Notes under the pieces: model-generated | Told to the model about the DNA's origin: nothing | What the model saw: the letters and a program-made list of their open reading frames with translations, nothing else | Databases searched by the model: none | From: Acidobacteriota bacterium | GTDB lineage: Bacteria; Acidobacteriota; Vicinamibacteria; Fen-336 | NCBI GenBank assembly: GCA_016199625.1 | Contig: JACQGI010000015.1 | Location: 1-64,000 of the forward strand | DNA length: 64,000 bases | Direction of reading: 5' to 3' | Made by a program: the position numbers and the translations under genes | Shown here: one piece after another, positions 25,668-34,766 of the stretch | Layout: each line of letters begins with the position of its first letter | Position numbering within the stretch: the first letter of the stretch is position 1

Positions 25668-26321
25668 TCAGGGCTCTCGAAGCCAGCCGGGTGGGATGCC
25701 CTTCCTCCGGGCGTCCTCCTCGAGCTCCTCGAGCTCACCCCGGGCCTTCGCGACGGCCTCGCGGGCCTTGGCGAGGTCTTCCTCGAGAGCCTTCCGCTGG
25801 GTGTCGGCCGTGAGAAGGTGGTAGGGGTCCTGCTGCAAGGCGTCGCCGGGGGCGGGAGGACTCAAGGGCGAGCGCAGGCTCCGGATCTTCGCCTCGACCT
25901 CGGCCACCTTCGCTTCGGCCTCGCGGAGGGCCTGGCGCCGGCGGCCGACCGCCGACCGCCAGTAGTCCTCGGCATCCGGCAGCCCGGCGGACGGCGCCGC
26001 TCCCTGGGAGCCGGGGACCTCGCCCTCGGACGCCGCCTCCCCGGGCGGGCGATCGGCATCGGAGGCACGCCCCTCCTCCGCAGCCGGAGGGGCGGTGGAC
26101 CGCGCCGGAGGCCGCACAGGCCGTGGCTTGCCCCTGGCCGGGGCTGGAGCGGGTCCCTCCTTCTTCTCCCCGGCCTGCTCGAGGTCCTCGTCGGTGTAGG
26201 TCTTGGCCGCCGGATCTTTCTTCTTCTGGCGCTCCTTCTCGGCGATCTCGGCGAGGCTCTGGGCCGAGGCCGAGGGCGGCCCCGGGACCGCCAGGACGAG
26301 GAACAGGGCGAGGACCCGCAT
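25668..26321 (-). CDS. secreted coiled-coil protein, YTxEDLE/PGWLR family
   Basis: The 217-residue protein has a signal peptide (about residues 1-20), the patch KTYTDEDLEQAG, a Pro/Ala/Glu-rich linker (about 50-115), two charged coiled-coil helices (about 120-205) and the ending GIPPGWLREP. It is paralogous to the 148-residue protein at 15961-16407, which has the same motifs at both ends. I know no domain name. It lies 12 nt after a zinc-ribbon/TPR gene and 31 nt before the response regulator in one operon. A periplasmic scaffold role is inferred from the layout only. Confidence 0.72.
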   Translation of the reverse strand: MRVLALFLVLAVPGPPSASAQSLAEIAEKERQKKKDPAAKTYTDEDLEQAGEKKEGPAPAPARGKPRPVRPPARSTAPPAAEEGRASDADRPPGEAASEGEVPGSQGAAPSAGLPDAEDYWRSAVGRRRQALREAEAKVAEVEAKIRSLRSPLSPPAPGDALQQDPYHLLTADTQRKALEEDLAKAREAVAKARGELEELEEDARRKGIPPGWLREP

Positions 26322-26333
26322 CGAAGTCGAACC

Positions 26334-27437
26334 TCAGGAGGCCGAGGAGCGCTGCTCCTCGAGCGCCGCCGCGCGATCCACCAGCCTCTTGGAATCCGGC
26401 GCGTTCGGCGCGAGGCGGGCGTACTCGCGGTATTCCCGGGCCGCCTCCGCCAGCCGTCCGACCCGCTCGAGGAAGCTCGCCAGGTCGCGGTGGAGCCCGG
26501 GGACCTCCGGCTTGCGCTGGATGCCGGCCCGGATCAGGCCGATGGCCTCGTCGTGGCGGCCGTTGCGGACCAACAGCTCACCGAGCTGGCCGCGGCTGGC
26601 GGCGTTGTCCGGGTCCCGGTCGAGGACCCGCCGGTACGTCTCGAGGGCGGCGTCACGCTCTCCGGCGTTCGCGAGTGAGCCCGCCAGCTCCGAGAGGATC
26701 ACGGGGCTCCCCGAGACCTCGGCGGCGCGCGCGAGGAACGGCGCGGCACCCCTGTAGTTGCCCGCGTGGAAGTGGAGCCCCGCCAGCTCACGGAGAGCTT
26801 CCACGTGGTCGGGAGCCAGGGAGAGAGCGGCCTCGTAGCGGCTCACCGCCTCGAGCCGCCGGTTCGTCCGGGCGAGGGCCCGGGCCGCCTGGAGCTGGTA
26901 CCCGATCTCTCCGCGCGAGAGGTCGGCGGCCTGGACGTAGTGGCTGACGCCCTCCTCGATCGAGCCGGTCGTCCAGAGGGCGTGTGCGTAGTAGTAGTGG
27001 ACCGTGCCGTCGAGCGGGGCTTCGTCGAGCGCAATGCTCAACTCTTTCAGAGCCCCGGCGAAATCCCCGCGATCCATCATCCCGATCGCGTCAGCCAGGC
27101 GATCGCGGCCCGGCTTGCGAACCTCGAGCGACGGAGGCGGCATCTGCGCGAGGGTCGAGGGACCGGCGAAGATGGCCGGGTCGGGCCGTTCGGGGGGCTT
27201 CTCGGCCCAACGGGACGCGAAGACGGCGCCGGCTCCGAGGAAGCCGAGAACGGCCAGGGTGGCGAGCCACGAGCCGAGCCCGGGGCCCTCGACCGCCGGA
27301 GCTTCCGGAGCGACGGCGGCTTCCCCGCTGTCGACCTCCACGCCCTGGAGCGACTCGCCGCACCGGACGCAGAACTCCCACTTGGCCTTGTTCCGGGCCT
27401 GGCAGGCGGGGCAGATCCGGACGTCGCCGGCTCTCAT
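26334..27437 (-). CDS. zinc-ribbon, membrane-anchored TPR protein
   Basis: The 367-residue protein opens with a zinc ribbon whose four cysteines (Cys9, Cys12, Cys23, Cys26) are in CPAC and CVRC. A linker and one membrane helix (about residues 55-76) follow, then six or more TPR repeats (about 112-350). The zinc ribbon would be cytoplasmic and the TPRs periplasmic. This is a common plan in large bacterial proteins of unknown function. It is the first gene of the operon that runs through the response regulator to the GT2 gene. A TACACT -10 with an upstream TG (27453-27448) lies 10 nt before the ATG. Confidence 0.8.
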   Translation of the reverse strand: MRAGDVRICPACQARNKAKWEFCVRCGESLQGVEVDSGEAAVAPEAPAVEGPGLGSWLATLAVLGFLGAGAVFASRWAEKPPERPDPAIFAGPSTLAQMPPPSLEVRKPGRDRLADAIGMMDRGDFAGALKELSIALDEAPLDGTVHYYYAHALWTTGSIEEGVSHYVQAADLSRGEIGYQLQAARALARTNRRLEAVSRYEAALSLAPDHVEALRELAGLHFHAGNYRGAAPFLARAAEVSGSPVILSELAGSLANAGERDAALETYRRVLDRDPDNAASRGQLGELLVRNGRHDEAIGLIRAGIQRKPEVPGLHRDLASFLERVGRLAEAAREYREYARLAPNAPDSKRLVDRAAALEEQRSSAS

Positions 27438-27509
27438 GGCACCTTCAAGTGTACCACCGTGTCAAGGGCGCCTGAAGCTCTTTCTGAGGTGTCGCGCCTC
27501 AACAGCGCG

Positions 27510-27537
27510 CCCCCACCCCGTGTTGGCGGGGTGGGGG
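27510..27537 (-). terminator. strong hairpin after pilY1
   Basis: An 11-bp perfect stem (CCCCCACCCCG with CGGGGTGGGGG) and a 6-nt loop stand 18 nt after the pilY1 stop. It is the likely end of the pilus operon. There is no U-tract on the minus strand, so termination may be factor-assisted. Confidence 0.55.
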
Positions 27538-27555
27538 GCTCCGTTTTCCAGCGGA

Positions 27556-30500
27556 TCAGAAGTTGCGGCAGACCGGGCTTCCCGTGGCGATCTTCGTCGG
27601 CACCACGTTCGGTGGCGGCGGAGGGCCCGGAGGCGGCGTCGGAGGCGGGCCCGGGAACGACACGCCGGCTCCCCCGCCTGCAGGCGGCGGGCCGGATCGG
27701 CTGCCGCTCAGGCTGACGGTCACGCTGCCGCCCGTCGTCGAGACCCCGCCGGCCTTCTGGCCCTGGATGACGTACGAGAGGTCCGCGACGCCGTCGCCGC
27801 TGAAGTCGTAGCCCGCGGAATAGCCGCCGGCCGCCCCTGGGTCGGAGATCACGCCGAAGAGGATCGTGTCGAAGCTGCTCAGGCAGTCCGCCCCGGCAGG
27901 GACGAAGCGGCTTCCGACGTAGAGGACGAGGCCCTCTCCCGCGCTGGTGTACCCCGTGGCCGGCCTCGCGACGTTGCGGAAATCGGAGGGAGGGCCGGTC
28001 GGGTAGTCGATCGTGAACAGCTGGACCCCCGCGACACCGCCGTCGTCGCGATAGCCGTACATCCGGAACGGGGGGTTCAGGCCGTCGGGGACGCGGGTGT
28101 CGTTGCCGGACCCGAAGAACACGTGGGGCTTGTCGCCCAGCTTGAGCAGCGCCGGCCCGTCGGCGATGGGCTGTGTTGGCCCCACGTCCGCGAAGAGGGC
28201 GCCGCTCGTCGTGCTGAAAGCCCACACGCGGCCGTGGAGGTCCGGGATGAAGACGCGCGTGACCTGCCGGATCGTGGACCGCAGCGTCACTCCGGGCGGA
28301 TCCAGGGAGAACGGGTTGTAGGCCGCGGGGCCCGCGACCAGGGCGTTCTCGGGCACGAAGGTCCTCGTGCCGTCGCCGACGTCCTGGGCCAGGAGGGCGT
28401 CGCCGGTGATGGCGTCGAGCATGTAGAACGTCGCGCCTTCACCCGGCAGGTCGCCGTAGCCGGAGCCCGTGAACACGCGCCAGGCGTCGGACTTGCCCGA
28501 CACGTCCCCGACCGCGGGGACCGACCAGGTCTCGCCCATCCGGGCGAACTCCGCCGGCTGGGCCGCGTCCGGGTTGCCTCGGCTCCACATGACCCACGGC
28601 GGGTTCGTGTCCAGGGCGGCGTGGGTGTAGGGGCCCGGCGAGGTCACGTCGAGGGCGGTGTAGAACTTGCCGCCCTTCCCGCGCCCGAAGACGAGCATCC
28701 GCCGCCACCGGCCCGTGAACGAGAACGGGGACGCGCCGAAGGAGTACCCGTCGACGTCGGGCACGAACACCTCCGCGAAGCGGAGCGACGAGGCGACCAT
28801 GTAGACGTGCGGGTCCCGGAGCTGGCCCGGGTTGATCATGTCCTGGATCTTGCCGAGCTGGTCGTAGGGGACGAAAGACCACAGCTCTTCGCTGGTCAGG
28901 GCCTGGAACGCGTGGACCCCGTCGTTGGCCGCCTGGTAGACCACGGTCATCACGGGCTTCAGCTCGAGGTTCGTCCGCGCCTGGGCGACCGGGTCGTCCT
29001 TGTCGGGGTTGGCGAGCCCGAACCCGAGGTGGTTCTCTGCGATGCCGAGCCCCTCGGTATCGCGCCGGCCGTCGCGGTACAGGACGTACTCCGGCACGTG
29101 GCCCGATGGGTCCTCGCCCAGCGGCGGCCCGATGACCGCCGGCGTCGTGAACGTCGAGTCGAGGAGCAGCCAGCCGCGGTCCCGGTAGAGGATCGGGAGC
29201 CCGGGGACGTCCAGGGCGCGGACCGGCTTCCCGTCGCCGGAGCGGTTGTCCACTCGCGCCCCGGCGATCCAGGCCAGGAGGATCTGCCGCGCCTCCTTCC
29301 GAGCCGCGTCCAGGGCCAGGGTGGGGTTGGCCACGGCGTCGCACTCGGGCGGCAGGGGCGTGGCCGGAACGGCCGCCCCGGTGTCCGGATCGGTGAAGGG
29401 TCCCGCGGAGGTGCAGGCGAGGAGCTGCGTCTGCAGGTCCGTGAAGCTCAGGACGGGGTTGGACCCCGGCCCGATCCCCAGGGCGTCGTCGAGGGGACCG
29501 ACGGTCCCGATGGGCGGGTCGATCTCGGCGATCCCGGAGTCGAGCCCCGTCTGGTTCGGCGGCCAGAGGGCGACGACGTTCCGCCCCTGCGGGGACGAGG
29601 CGTCGAACTGGACGTCGGGGGACCCGCTCCTCGCGAAGGTCCCGTTGCCGTTCGACGTGAAGGCGCGCCGCTTGATGAGGGCGCCGTTCGCGGTCGGGTC
29701 CTCGTTCTGGATGCCATCCACGGTGGCCCCGTTGTGCAGCTCGAAGAAGGTGAACTGGTTCACCTGGCGGCCCGAGCCGCGCACGTTCTCCTCGAGGACC
29801 GACGAGACCTGCTCGAACAGCGTCTCGGCCGCGTCCCAGTTGCCCGAGAAGTTGACGTTGGGGACGGGCTGGAGCGTGCCGTCGTTGAGGAACGCGAAGA
29901 GGTGGCCCTGCCAGCCGGGCAGGCCGAAGGTGCTCTGGTAGATGATGTTCACCCTCTGGTTGTAGCGCGTCGTCGGATCGAGGGGATCCTCCAGCTCGGG
30001 CGTCACCGCCAGGTCCTGGATCAGCTCGAACACCGAGCCGACTACCTGGTTGGCGGCGGAGAAGGCGCCCGTGGAGATGGCGGTGTCGAGGACCGCCTGG
30101 AGGGCGGCGATCAGCTCGTCGGCGTTCGCCGCGGGGATGGCGTCCCGGGCCCCGCCCGATCCCGCCCGGGCGATCAGGTCGAGGGTGCCGGTGTTGATCG
30201 AGAGGCCGATGACGAAGGTGTAGACCGAGGGGTTGCCGTTCGTCGGGTTGAAGAGGCGGTCCGCGGCCGCCTCGGCGTTCCCGCCGCACGTCTCGACGCC
30301 GTCCGTGAGCAGGACGACGAAGTTCTGCTGCCCGGGGATGGTGCTGGGGAACACCGCCGCGAAGTTGTTGTAGACGTAGTCGAGGCTCGCCCCGAGCGGA
30401 GTCGAGCCCGCGGAGAGCACGCCCAGGACCGTGTTGGGGTCGAGGCCGGCCGTCGTGGCGGGGTTGGTGTTCGCGAGGGTCGGATAGGGCGCCGCCGACG

Positions 30501-31620
30501 TGGACGTGACGGGGGTGATCCCGCAGGGAATGCCCACGGGGTTGCCGCAGCTCCCGTCGATCGGCAGCTCGTCCTTGAAGCGCGACAGGATCGCCGGCGT
30601 GTTGTCGGCGGCGCAGGAGGCCACGCTCGCGAGCAACCGCGCGCCGGTGCAGTTGGAGACCGAGCTGTTCCAGGTCCCCGAGGTGTACCAGAACGTCGTG
30701 ACGCTGCCGGCGCTGTCCTCGTGCTGCATGCACGGGCGCGCGATGTCGGAGAAGCCGTCGGGGTCCCCGACGCCGTCACCGTCGGCGTCGGGCAGGTTCT
30801 TGTCCGGGTCGTCCGGGAACAGCGCGGCCGGCGGCAGCGGGCAACCCGCCGCGCCGGACACGGGGTCGGAGGCGCTGGTCGTGCCCAGCAGGACGGTGTC
30901 GCTCACGAACCCGCTGCTCAGCGGCGGGGGATTCGTCGTCGTGTTCCAGCGGAAGCGCACGTTGTTCCGGAGGAAGCGCGACCGCAGGACGCGGCGGCAG
31001 GGCTCGGCGGTGCAGGCGCCGCCGGCCGTGTCCTGCGTGAGGATCCGGTTGATGCTCTGCAGGCTCTCGTACACGTCCGCGCCGTTCGCGCCGTCGTAGT
31101 TGCTCGCCGTGGTGGAGCGCGTCGTGCGGAAGAAGTCCGGGGCGGCGCCGCCGGTCCACGTGTCGCCGCCCACCTGGTTCGTGACGTACGTGAGGACGCC
31201 GGAGCGGCCGTCGAAGGTCGAGTTCGGAAGGAACTTGTCGTCGTTCTCGGCGAAGTAGCTCCCGAGGCCGAAGTTCACCCGGGCCTTGTTGGCGGACACC
31301 ACGGTGTTCAGGGCCTTCTTGGCCTGGTGCATCTTGCCGCTGAAGTCGTCGCCGCCGAGAGGGAGGATGTTGGAGCCCGGCTCCATCATCGAGCCCGACG
31401 TGTCGAGGATGATGAACACGTTGGGCTTGATCTGCAGCTTCAGGATCTCCAGCGGGTCGATGCCGCCGGGGGCGGCCGTCAAGGCCCCCCGGTCCCCCGA
31501 GAGGACGAGGACGAGCGCGGCGGCGAGGCCGGCGAACCCGCCCCGCAGGAGGACCCGTCTTCCGAGGCTCATGGTCGTGCGACTCCCTTCACGAGTGCGC
31601 GCCGGGAACGTGATGCGCAT
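27556..31620 (-). CDS. pilY1: PilY1-like type IV pilus tip protein
   Basis: The 1354-residue secreted protein has a signal sequence, a von Willebrand A domain with the MIDAS motif DTSGS at residues 73-77 and LLTDGVETCGG later, a calcium-type loop DADGDGVGD (about 284-292), and a C-terminal PilY1 beta-propeller region (about 850-1250; for example VPDVDGYSFG, VGDVSGKSD, IPDLHGRVWAF). PilY1 proteins sit at the pilus tip and regulate extension and adhesion. The C-terminus is unusual: a long Gly/Pro tail (about 1310-1340) ending in a cysteine-containing GSPVCRNF. ATG 31572 is a second possible start, with AAGGGAG upstream, and would give GRRVLLRGGFAG as a Tat-like signal. It is the last gene of the pilD-to-pilY1 operon. 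Confidence 0.92.
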   Translation of the reverse strand: MRITFPARTREGSRTTMSLGRRVLLRGGFAGLAAALVLVLSGDRGALTAAPGGIDPLEILKLQIKPNVFIILDTSGSMMEPGSNILPLGGDDFSGKMHQAKKALNTVVSANKARVNFGLGSYFAENDDKFLPNSTFDGRSGVLTYVTNQVGGDTWTGGAAPDFFRTTRSTTASNYDGANGADVYESLQSINRILTQDTAGGACTAEPCRRVLRSRFLRNNVRFRWNTTTNPPPLSSGFVSDTVLLGTTSASDPVSGAAGCPLPPAALFPDDPDKNLPDADGDGVGDPDGFSDIARPCMQHEDSAGSVTTFWYTSGTWNSSVSNCTGARLLASVASCAADNTPAILSRFKDELPIDGSCGNPVGIPCGITPVTSTSAAPYPTLANTNPATTAGLDPNTVLGVLSAGSTPLGASLDYVYNNFAAVFPSTIPGQQNFVVLLTDGVETCGGNAEAAADRLFNPTNGNPSVYTFVIGLSINTGTLDLIARAGSGGARDAIPAANADELIAALQAVLDTAISTGAFSAANQVVGSVFELIQDLAVTPELEDPLDPTTRYNQRVNIIYQSTFGLPGWQGHLFAFLNDGTLQPVPNVNFSGNWDAAETLFEQVSSVLEENVRGSGRQVNQFTFFELHNGATVDGIQNEDPTANGALIKRRAFTSNGNGTFARSGSPDVQFDASSPQGRNVVALWPPNQTGLDSGIAEIDPPIGTVGPLDDALGIGPGSNPVLSFTDLQTQLLACTSAGPFTDPDTGAAVPATPLPPECDAVANPTLALDAARKEARQILLAWIAGARVDNRSGDGKPVRALDVPGLPILYRDRGWLLLDSTFTTPAVIGPPLGEDPSGHVPEYVLYRDGRRDTEGLGIAENHLGFGLANPDKDDPVAQARTNLELKPVMTVVYQAANDGVHAFQALTSEELWSFVPYDQLGKIQDMINPGQLRDPHVYMVASSLRFAEVFVPDVDGYSFGASPFSFTGRWRRMLVFGRGKGGKFYTALDVTSPGPYTHAALDTNPPWVMWSRGNPDAAQPAEFARMGETWSVPAVGDVSGKSDAWRVFTGSGYGDLPGEGATFYMLDAITGDALLAQDVGDGTRTFVPENALVAGPAAYNPFSLDPPGVTLRSTIRQVTRVFIPDLHGRVWAFSTTSGALFADVGPTQPIADGPALLKLGDKPHVFFGSGNDTRVPDGLNPPFRMYGYRDDGGVAGVQLFTIDYPTGPPSDFRNVARPATGYTSAGEGLVLYVGSRFVPAGADCLSSFDTILFGVISDPGAAGGYSAGYDFSGDGVADLSYVIQGQKAGGVSTTGGSVTVSLSGSRSGPPPAGGGAGVSFPGPPPTPPPGPPPPPNVVPTKIATGSPVCRNF

Positions 31621-31636
31621 GACTCTTCCTCTCCGC

Positions 31637-32371
31637 TCAGTTGTTGGTCACGGTGCAGCGCCAGTTGCCCGAGCCCTCCGACCCCCCGCTCTCCTGCCCC
31701 CCCTGGTCGCACTTGTTGGAGTTGAGGGCCATCTTGGCCTCGAGGATGCGCACGGCCCGGTTGCGGTGATAGGTCTGCTCGAAGGCGCCGCCCCAGGCCG
31801 CAGTCACCAGCGGAGCCGTTCCCTCGACGGTCATGACGAGCGCTTCGTTCGACGGGTCGTCCACGGGGTTCCCGGCCGCGTCGAACATCGTGTCGCGGCG
31901 GATCCAGATCGTGAAGTTCCCCGAGACGCTCGTCCCGTGGAACGTGCTCACGTTCTGGAACGGGTAGGCGAAGTTGAACGAGTCGAAGACGACGCCGTAG
32001 CCCTGCTTTCCAATGGTGTCGCAGGTCTCGTTCTCCCAGCTCCGGGTGGGCTCGTCCAACAGTCCGTTGCGGGTCCCCAGACCAGGGACGGGAACGCCGG
32101 GCCGCTGCGGCGGAGGGCCCGCCGGGATCGGGTTCCGGGGTGTTGGCAGGAGCGCCTCCCACGACGTGAACGAGCGCAACTGCCCCTTTCCGACCTCGAG
32201 GCCCGCCTCGGCGATGTACTGGGCCTGCTGGCCCAAGCGGTAGTTGCTGGAGATCTGCAGCTCCGTGGTCGTCGTGACCGAGAGCGTGATGCCGAGGAAC
32301 GTCAGGAGCAGCAACGCCAGCATGGCCAGGATCAGGGCGAAACCGGCTTCCGGCCGTCGGTCATCGGTCAT
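31637..32371 (-). CDS. pilX: PilX-like minor pilin
   Basis: The 244-residue protein has a short leader ending at Gly10 and the PilX-type hydrophobic segment FALILAMLALLLLTFLGITL, which, as usual in PilX, lacks the Glu at position +5. The mature domain holds several cysteines (ETCDTIG, NKCDQGG, NWRCTV). Minor pilins of this type prime pilus assembly with PilV, PilW, FimT and PilY1. ATG 32371 has a GAGGTGG site; a GTG at 32383 is possible. It is 8 nt after pilW and 16 nt before pilY1. Confidence 0.85.
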   Translation of the reverse strand: MTDDRRPEAGFALILAMLALLLLTFLGITLSVTTTTELQISSNYRLGQQAQYIAEAGLEVGKGQLRSFTSWEALLPTPRNPIPAGPPPQRPGVPVPGLGTRNGLLDEPTRSWENETCDTIGKQGYGVVFDSFNFAYPFQNVSTFHGTSVSGNFTIWIRRDTMFDAAGNPVDDPSNEALVMTVEGTAPLVTAAWGGAFEQTYHRNRAVRILEAKMALNSNKCDQGGQESGGSEGSGNWRCTVTNN

Positions 32372-32379
32372 GAACCACC

Positions 32380-33462
32380 TCACTGCCACTGGGGCGGGTC
32401 CGCGAGGCCCATGTAGTTGAGCGCGGCGCGAGGCGAGCTGACGCTCGTGAGCCGGGCGCGCAGGGCGGCCGGCCCCGTTGCCGTCGCCGCTCCGCGTTCG
32501 TTCACCGTCCGTGCGACGAGGGACACGCGGACGTCGCGCGTGAGCGTCGCGTAATTCGGCTCCGCGACGGCGCCGGGAGTGTCTGCCCAGCCAGGGAGCG
32601 GTCCTCCCGCCGGGCCAGTCGCTCGGTACTGGACCTGCAAGTCCTCGATGCCGCGGGCCAGGAGCTGCCAGATGTCGGGATTGCCCGGCCCCGCAGGGAC
32701 GTAGGCGGCGTCGTTGGTGCTGCGTCCGCCCAAGGGGCTCCTCCAAAGACTGGGGATCCCTTCGTCATCGAGGGCAATCTCATACCGGAGGATCTGGACA
32801 GTCGTCATGCGGTTGGGCCTTTTTTCCGGCGGGCAATCTTGGATCTTAGTGGGCGGATTGGTGTTGTTGGGCTCGTAACACTGCAGGTTCGCCACGCTGT
32901 TGATGTCGCAGAAGTTGGCGTCGTTGCAGAGGCCTGGGGGGAAGTTCACTTTCTCACCGGTGCCTCCGTGGATCCTGTGAGCGAGTCCCATCTTCGCACC
33001 CGCATCCCCGTAGCCCACCAAGACGAAGGAGTCGTTGCTGTAGCAAGTCGGAATCGAGACGGCCATGTTGAGGTTGCCGCCGCTATACGCGCAGTCGGGT
33101 CCGGGGCACGGCCCAGCCTTCGTCTGGACATCCGGGCACTCCCCCGTGTTCCCGAAGATCTCCAGGTGGTCCGTGTTCACAGCGTCGGGCCCCGCCGGGC
33201 CCACGCCGTTCAGGTTGTCCCCGAACGCCTGAAAGAAGGCGCCCATGCCCACGCCCGCGGTGGCGATGTCGCGTTGCATGACGTCCATCGCCACGCGGAC
33301 GGCCTGCTGCATTTCGGTGATCTCGGGCGTGCGCCGGAAGGCGGTCTGCCCCGAGGACATGAGCCCGAAGATGGCGCCGCTCACCACGAGGGTCACGACC
33401 ATCGCCACCATCAGCTCCACGAGGCTGAACCCCGCCTGCGATCTCGATCTCGTCGGCATCAT
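32380..33462 (-). CDS. pilW: PilW-like minor pilin
   Basis: The 360-residue prepilin has a leader cut after Gly11, then FSLVELMVAMVVTLVVSGAI with Glu at +5, and the PilW-style continuation RTPEITEMQQAVRVAMDVMQ. The C-terminal half includes LARGIEDLQVQYRA and VRVSLVARTV, typical of the family. Paired cysteines (ECPDVQTKAGPC, CNDANFCD) suggest disulfides. An in-frame open region extends upstream but lacks a leader, so ATG 33462 is used. Confidence 0.9.
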   Translation of the reverse strand: MMPTRSRSQAGFSLVELMVAMVVTLVVSGAIFGLMSSGQTAFRRTPEITEMQQAVRVAMDVMQRDIATAGVGMGAFFQAFGDNLNGVGPAGPDAVNTDHLEIFGNTGECPDVQTKAGPCPGPDCAYSGGNLNMAVSIPTCYSNDSFVLVGYGDAGAKMGLAHRIHGGTGEKVNFPPGLCNDANFCDINSVANLQCYEPNNTNPPTKIQDCPPEKRPNRMTTVQILRYEIALDDEGIPSLWRSPLGGRSTNDAAYVPAGPGNPDIWQLLARGIEDLQVQYRATGPAGGPLPGWADTPGAVAEPNYATLTRDVRVSLVARTVNERGAATATGPAALRARLTSVSSPRAALNYMGLADPPQWQ

Positions 33463-33515
33463 GCCTTCCTCCGCGCGAGTGCTCCGACGCCACCCTAACG
33501 TCGCCGCGTGCATCT

Positions 33516-34064
33516 CTAGGCCCCGGGGTTCGGGCACCCCGTGAGGGTGCACGTGCGCCACGCGGAGAAGACGGAGCTGGACCGGGGGTCGGGGCCTTCC
33601 CGAACCGTTCCGACGTTCAGCATCAGGTCGGACTGCACGGTGACGTGGACCGTGTCCGGAATGGGCCGGGTGATCACCCAGCGCGTCCGGATGGTCCCCA
33701 TGTTGGGGATGTCCCGGTAGAGGTTGAAGGTGGTCGCCTGGCCCGTGTTCGGGTCCACCACGCAGTTGTCGCCGGGGTTGACCTCCCGGCACGCCGCCAC
33801 GCCCTGGTCCGCCGTGAGGCTCCCGACGGTTCCGCCCGTCCCGACGCCGAGGTTCAGGAACGGGATCGTCTTGATGCGCTCCATCACCTCGGTGGCCTGC
33901 GCGACCGTCCCGGTGGTCCGGTGGGCGACGGTGTTCGAAGTGCCTGCGACCAGGAACAGGTTCGCGATGGCCGCGAGGCCGAAAACCAGGATCAGCACGG
34001 CGATCAGGGCCTCGATCAGCGTGAAGCCCGCCTCCGCGTGACGCCGCTGCACTGCCGGTCTCAT
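33516..34064 (-). CDS. pilV: PilV-like minor pilin
   Basis: The 182-residue prepilin has a leader cut after Gly13, then FTLIEALIAVLILVFGLAAI, the classic PilV N-domain. ATG 34064 overlaps the fimT stop by 4 nt; a GTG at 34070 is an alternative. Cysteines in ACREVNPGDNCVV and CTLTGC near the end may form disulfides. It belongs to the minor pilin set fimT-pilV-pilW-pilX. Confidence 0.9.
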   Translation of the reverse strand: MRPAVQRRHAEAGFTLIEALIAVLILVFGLAAIANLFLVAGTSNTVAHRTTGTVAQATEVMERIKTIPFLNLGVGTGGTVGSLTADQGVAACREVNPGDNCVVDPNTGQATTFNLYRDIPNMGTIRTRWVITRPIPDTVHVTVQSDLMLNVGTVREGPDPRSSSVFSAWRTCTLTGCPNPGA

Positions 34065-34693
34065 TGCCACCCCCGCTCGATGCGAACACGACCGCCCTGC
34101 GCCACGGTGATGAACATCCGCAGCCCCGTGCGCGTCTGCAGGACCGAGATCTGCCCGTCCCCGTTGGCGTCGCCGGACACGTAGTTGGTGCCCGCATCCA
34201 GCTCCGGACAGGGCTCGTTGGCGGTGTCAGGGACGCACATCGCACCCAGGCGGGTGAAGCGGAATCCCCGGTCGGTCGCGCCCGCCGTGACGTCGAAAAC
34301 GACGCCCACGGGCAGCCGGCGCAGCGGTCCCACCTGGTCGGGATCGTTGAGGAGGTTCGTCGTCGTCTGTCGGACCCCGGCCCCGGCCGCCTCGACGATG
34401 TCCTCCATGACCCACCGGTAGGCGACCTCGTTCGTGGGATTGCCGTCGGTGTTGGGGGCGAGGACGATGAACAGGACGCCCTTGTTCACGTTCTTCATGA
34501 TGGCCCGCGTGCGCGCGGCCTGGATCTCGGACGCCACCCCCTGCGCTGCGCCCTGGATGGTGTAGACCTTGATGTAGTTGGCGACCGGAGGACCGGCGAC
34601 CGCCGCCAGGGTCGCGATGATGGCCACGACCACCAGCAGCTCCACCATGCTGAAGCCGGCCTGCCACCGCTGCGAGCGTTCAGCGAGTTTCAT
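34061..34693 (-). CDS. fimT: FimT/GspH-like prepilin
   Basis: The 210-residue prepilin has a leader cut after Gly13, then FSMVELLVVVAIIATLAAVA with Glu at +5, followed by the GspH/FimT-style NYIKVYTIQGAAQGVASEIQ. A calcium-type loop SGDANGDGQISV lies near residue 180. The start has a strong AAGGGGAGG site. It follows the sensor kinase after 73 nt and begins the minor-pilin block. Confidence 0.88.
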   Translation of the reverse strand: MKLAERSQRWQAGFSMVELLVVVAIIATLAAVAGPPVANYIKVYTIQGAAQGVASEIQAARTRAIMKNVNKGVLFIVLAPNTDGNPTNEVAYRWVMEDIVEAAGAGVRQTTTNLLNDPDQVGPLRRLPVGVVFDVTAGATDRGFRFTRLGAMCVPDTANEPCPELDAGTNYVSGDANGDGQISVLQTRTGLRMFITVAQGGRVRIERGWQ

Positions 34694-34766
34694 AGCAGCC
34701 TCCCCTTAAGCAAGGCGCGTACCCCTGCGGCGTTGCCTCCGCAATTGACTGATGAGAGGAATGTTA

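Noticed and set aside
27004-31725. Very long plus-strand open frame opposite pilY1
   Set aside because: It is an antisense shadow of a GC-rich gene, rich in Arg, Gly and Val, with no domain, and pilY1 is well supported on the other strand.
34708-34724. GGGTACG-N4-TTGC, a sigma-54-like element before fimT (minus strand)
   Set aside because: The predicted start would lie about 5 nt before the fimT ATG, so the strong Shine-Dalgarno site would be left outside the mRNA.
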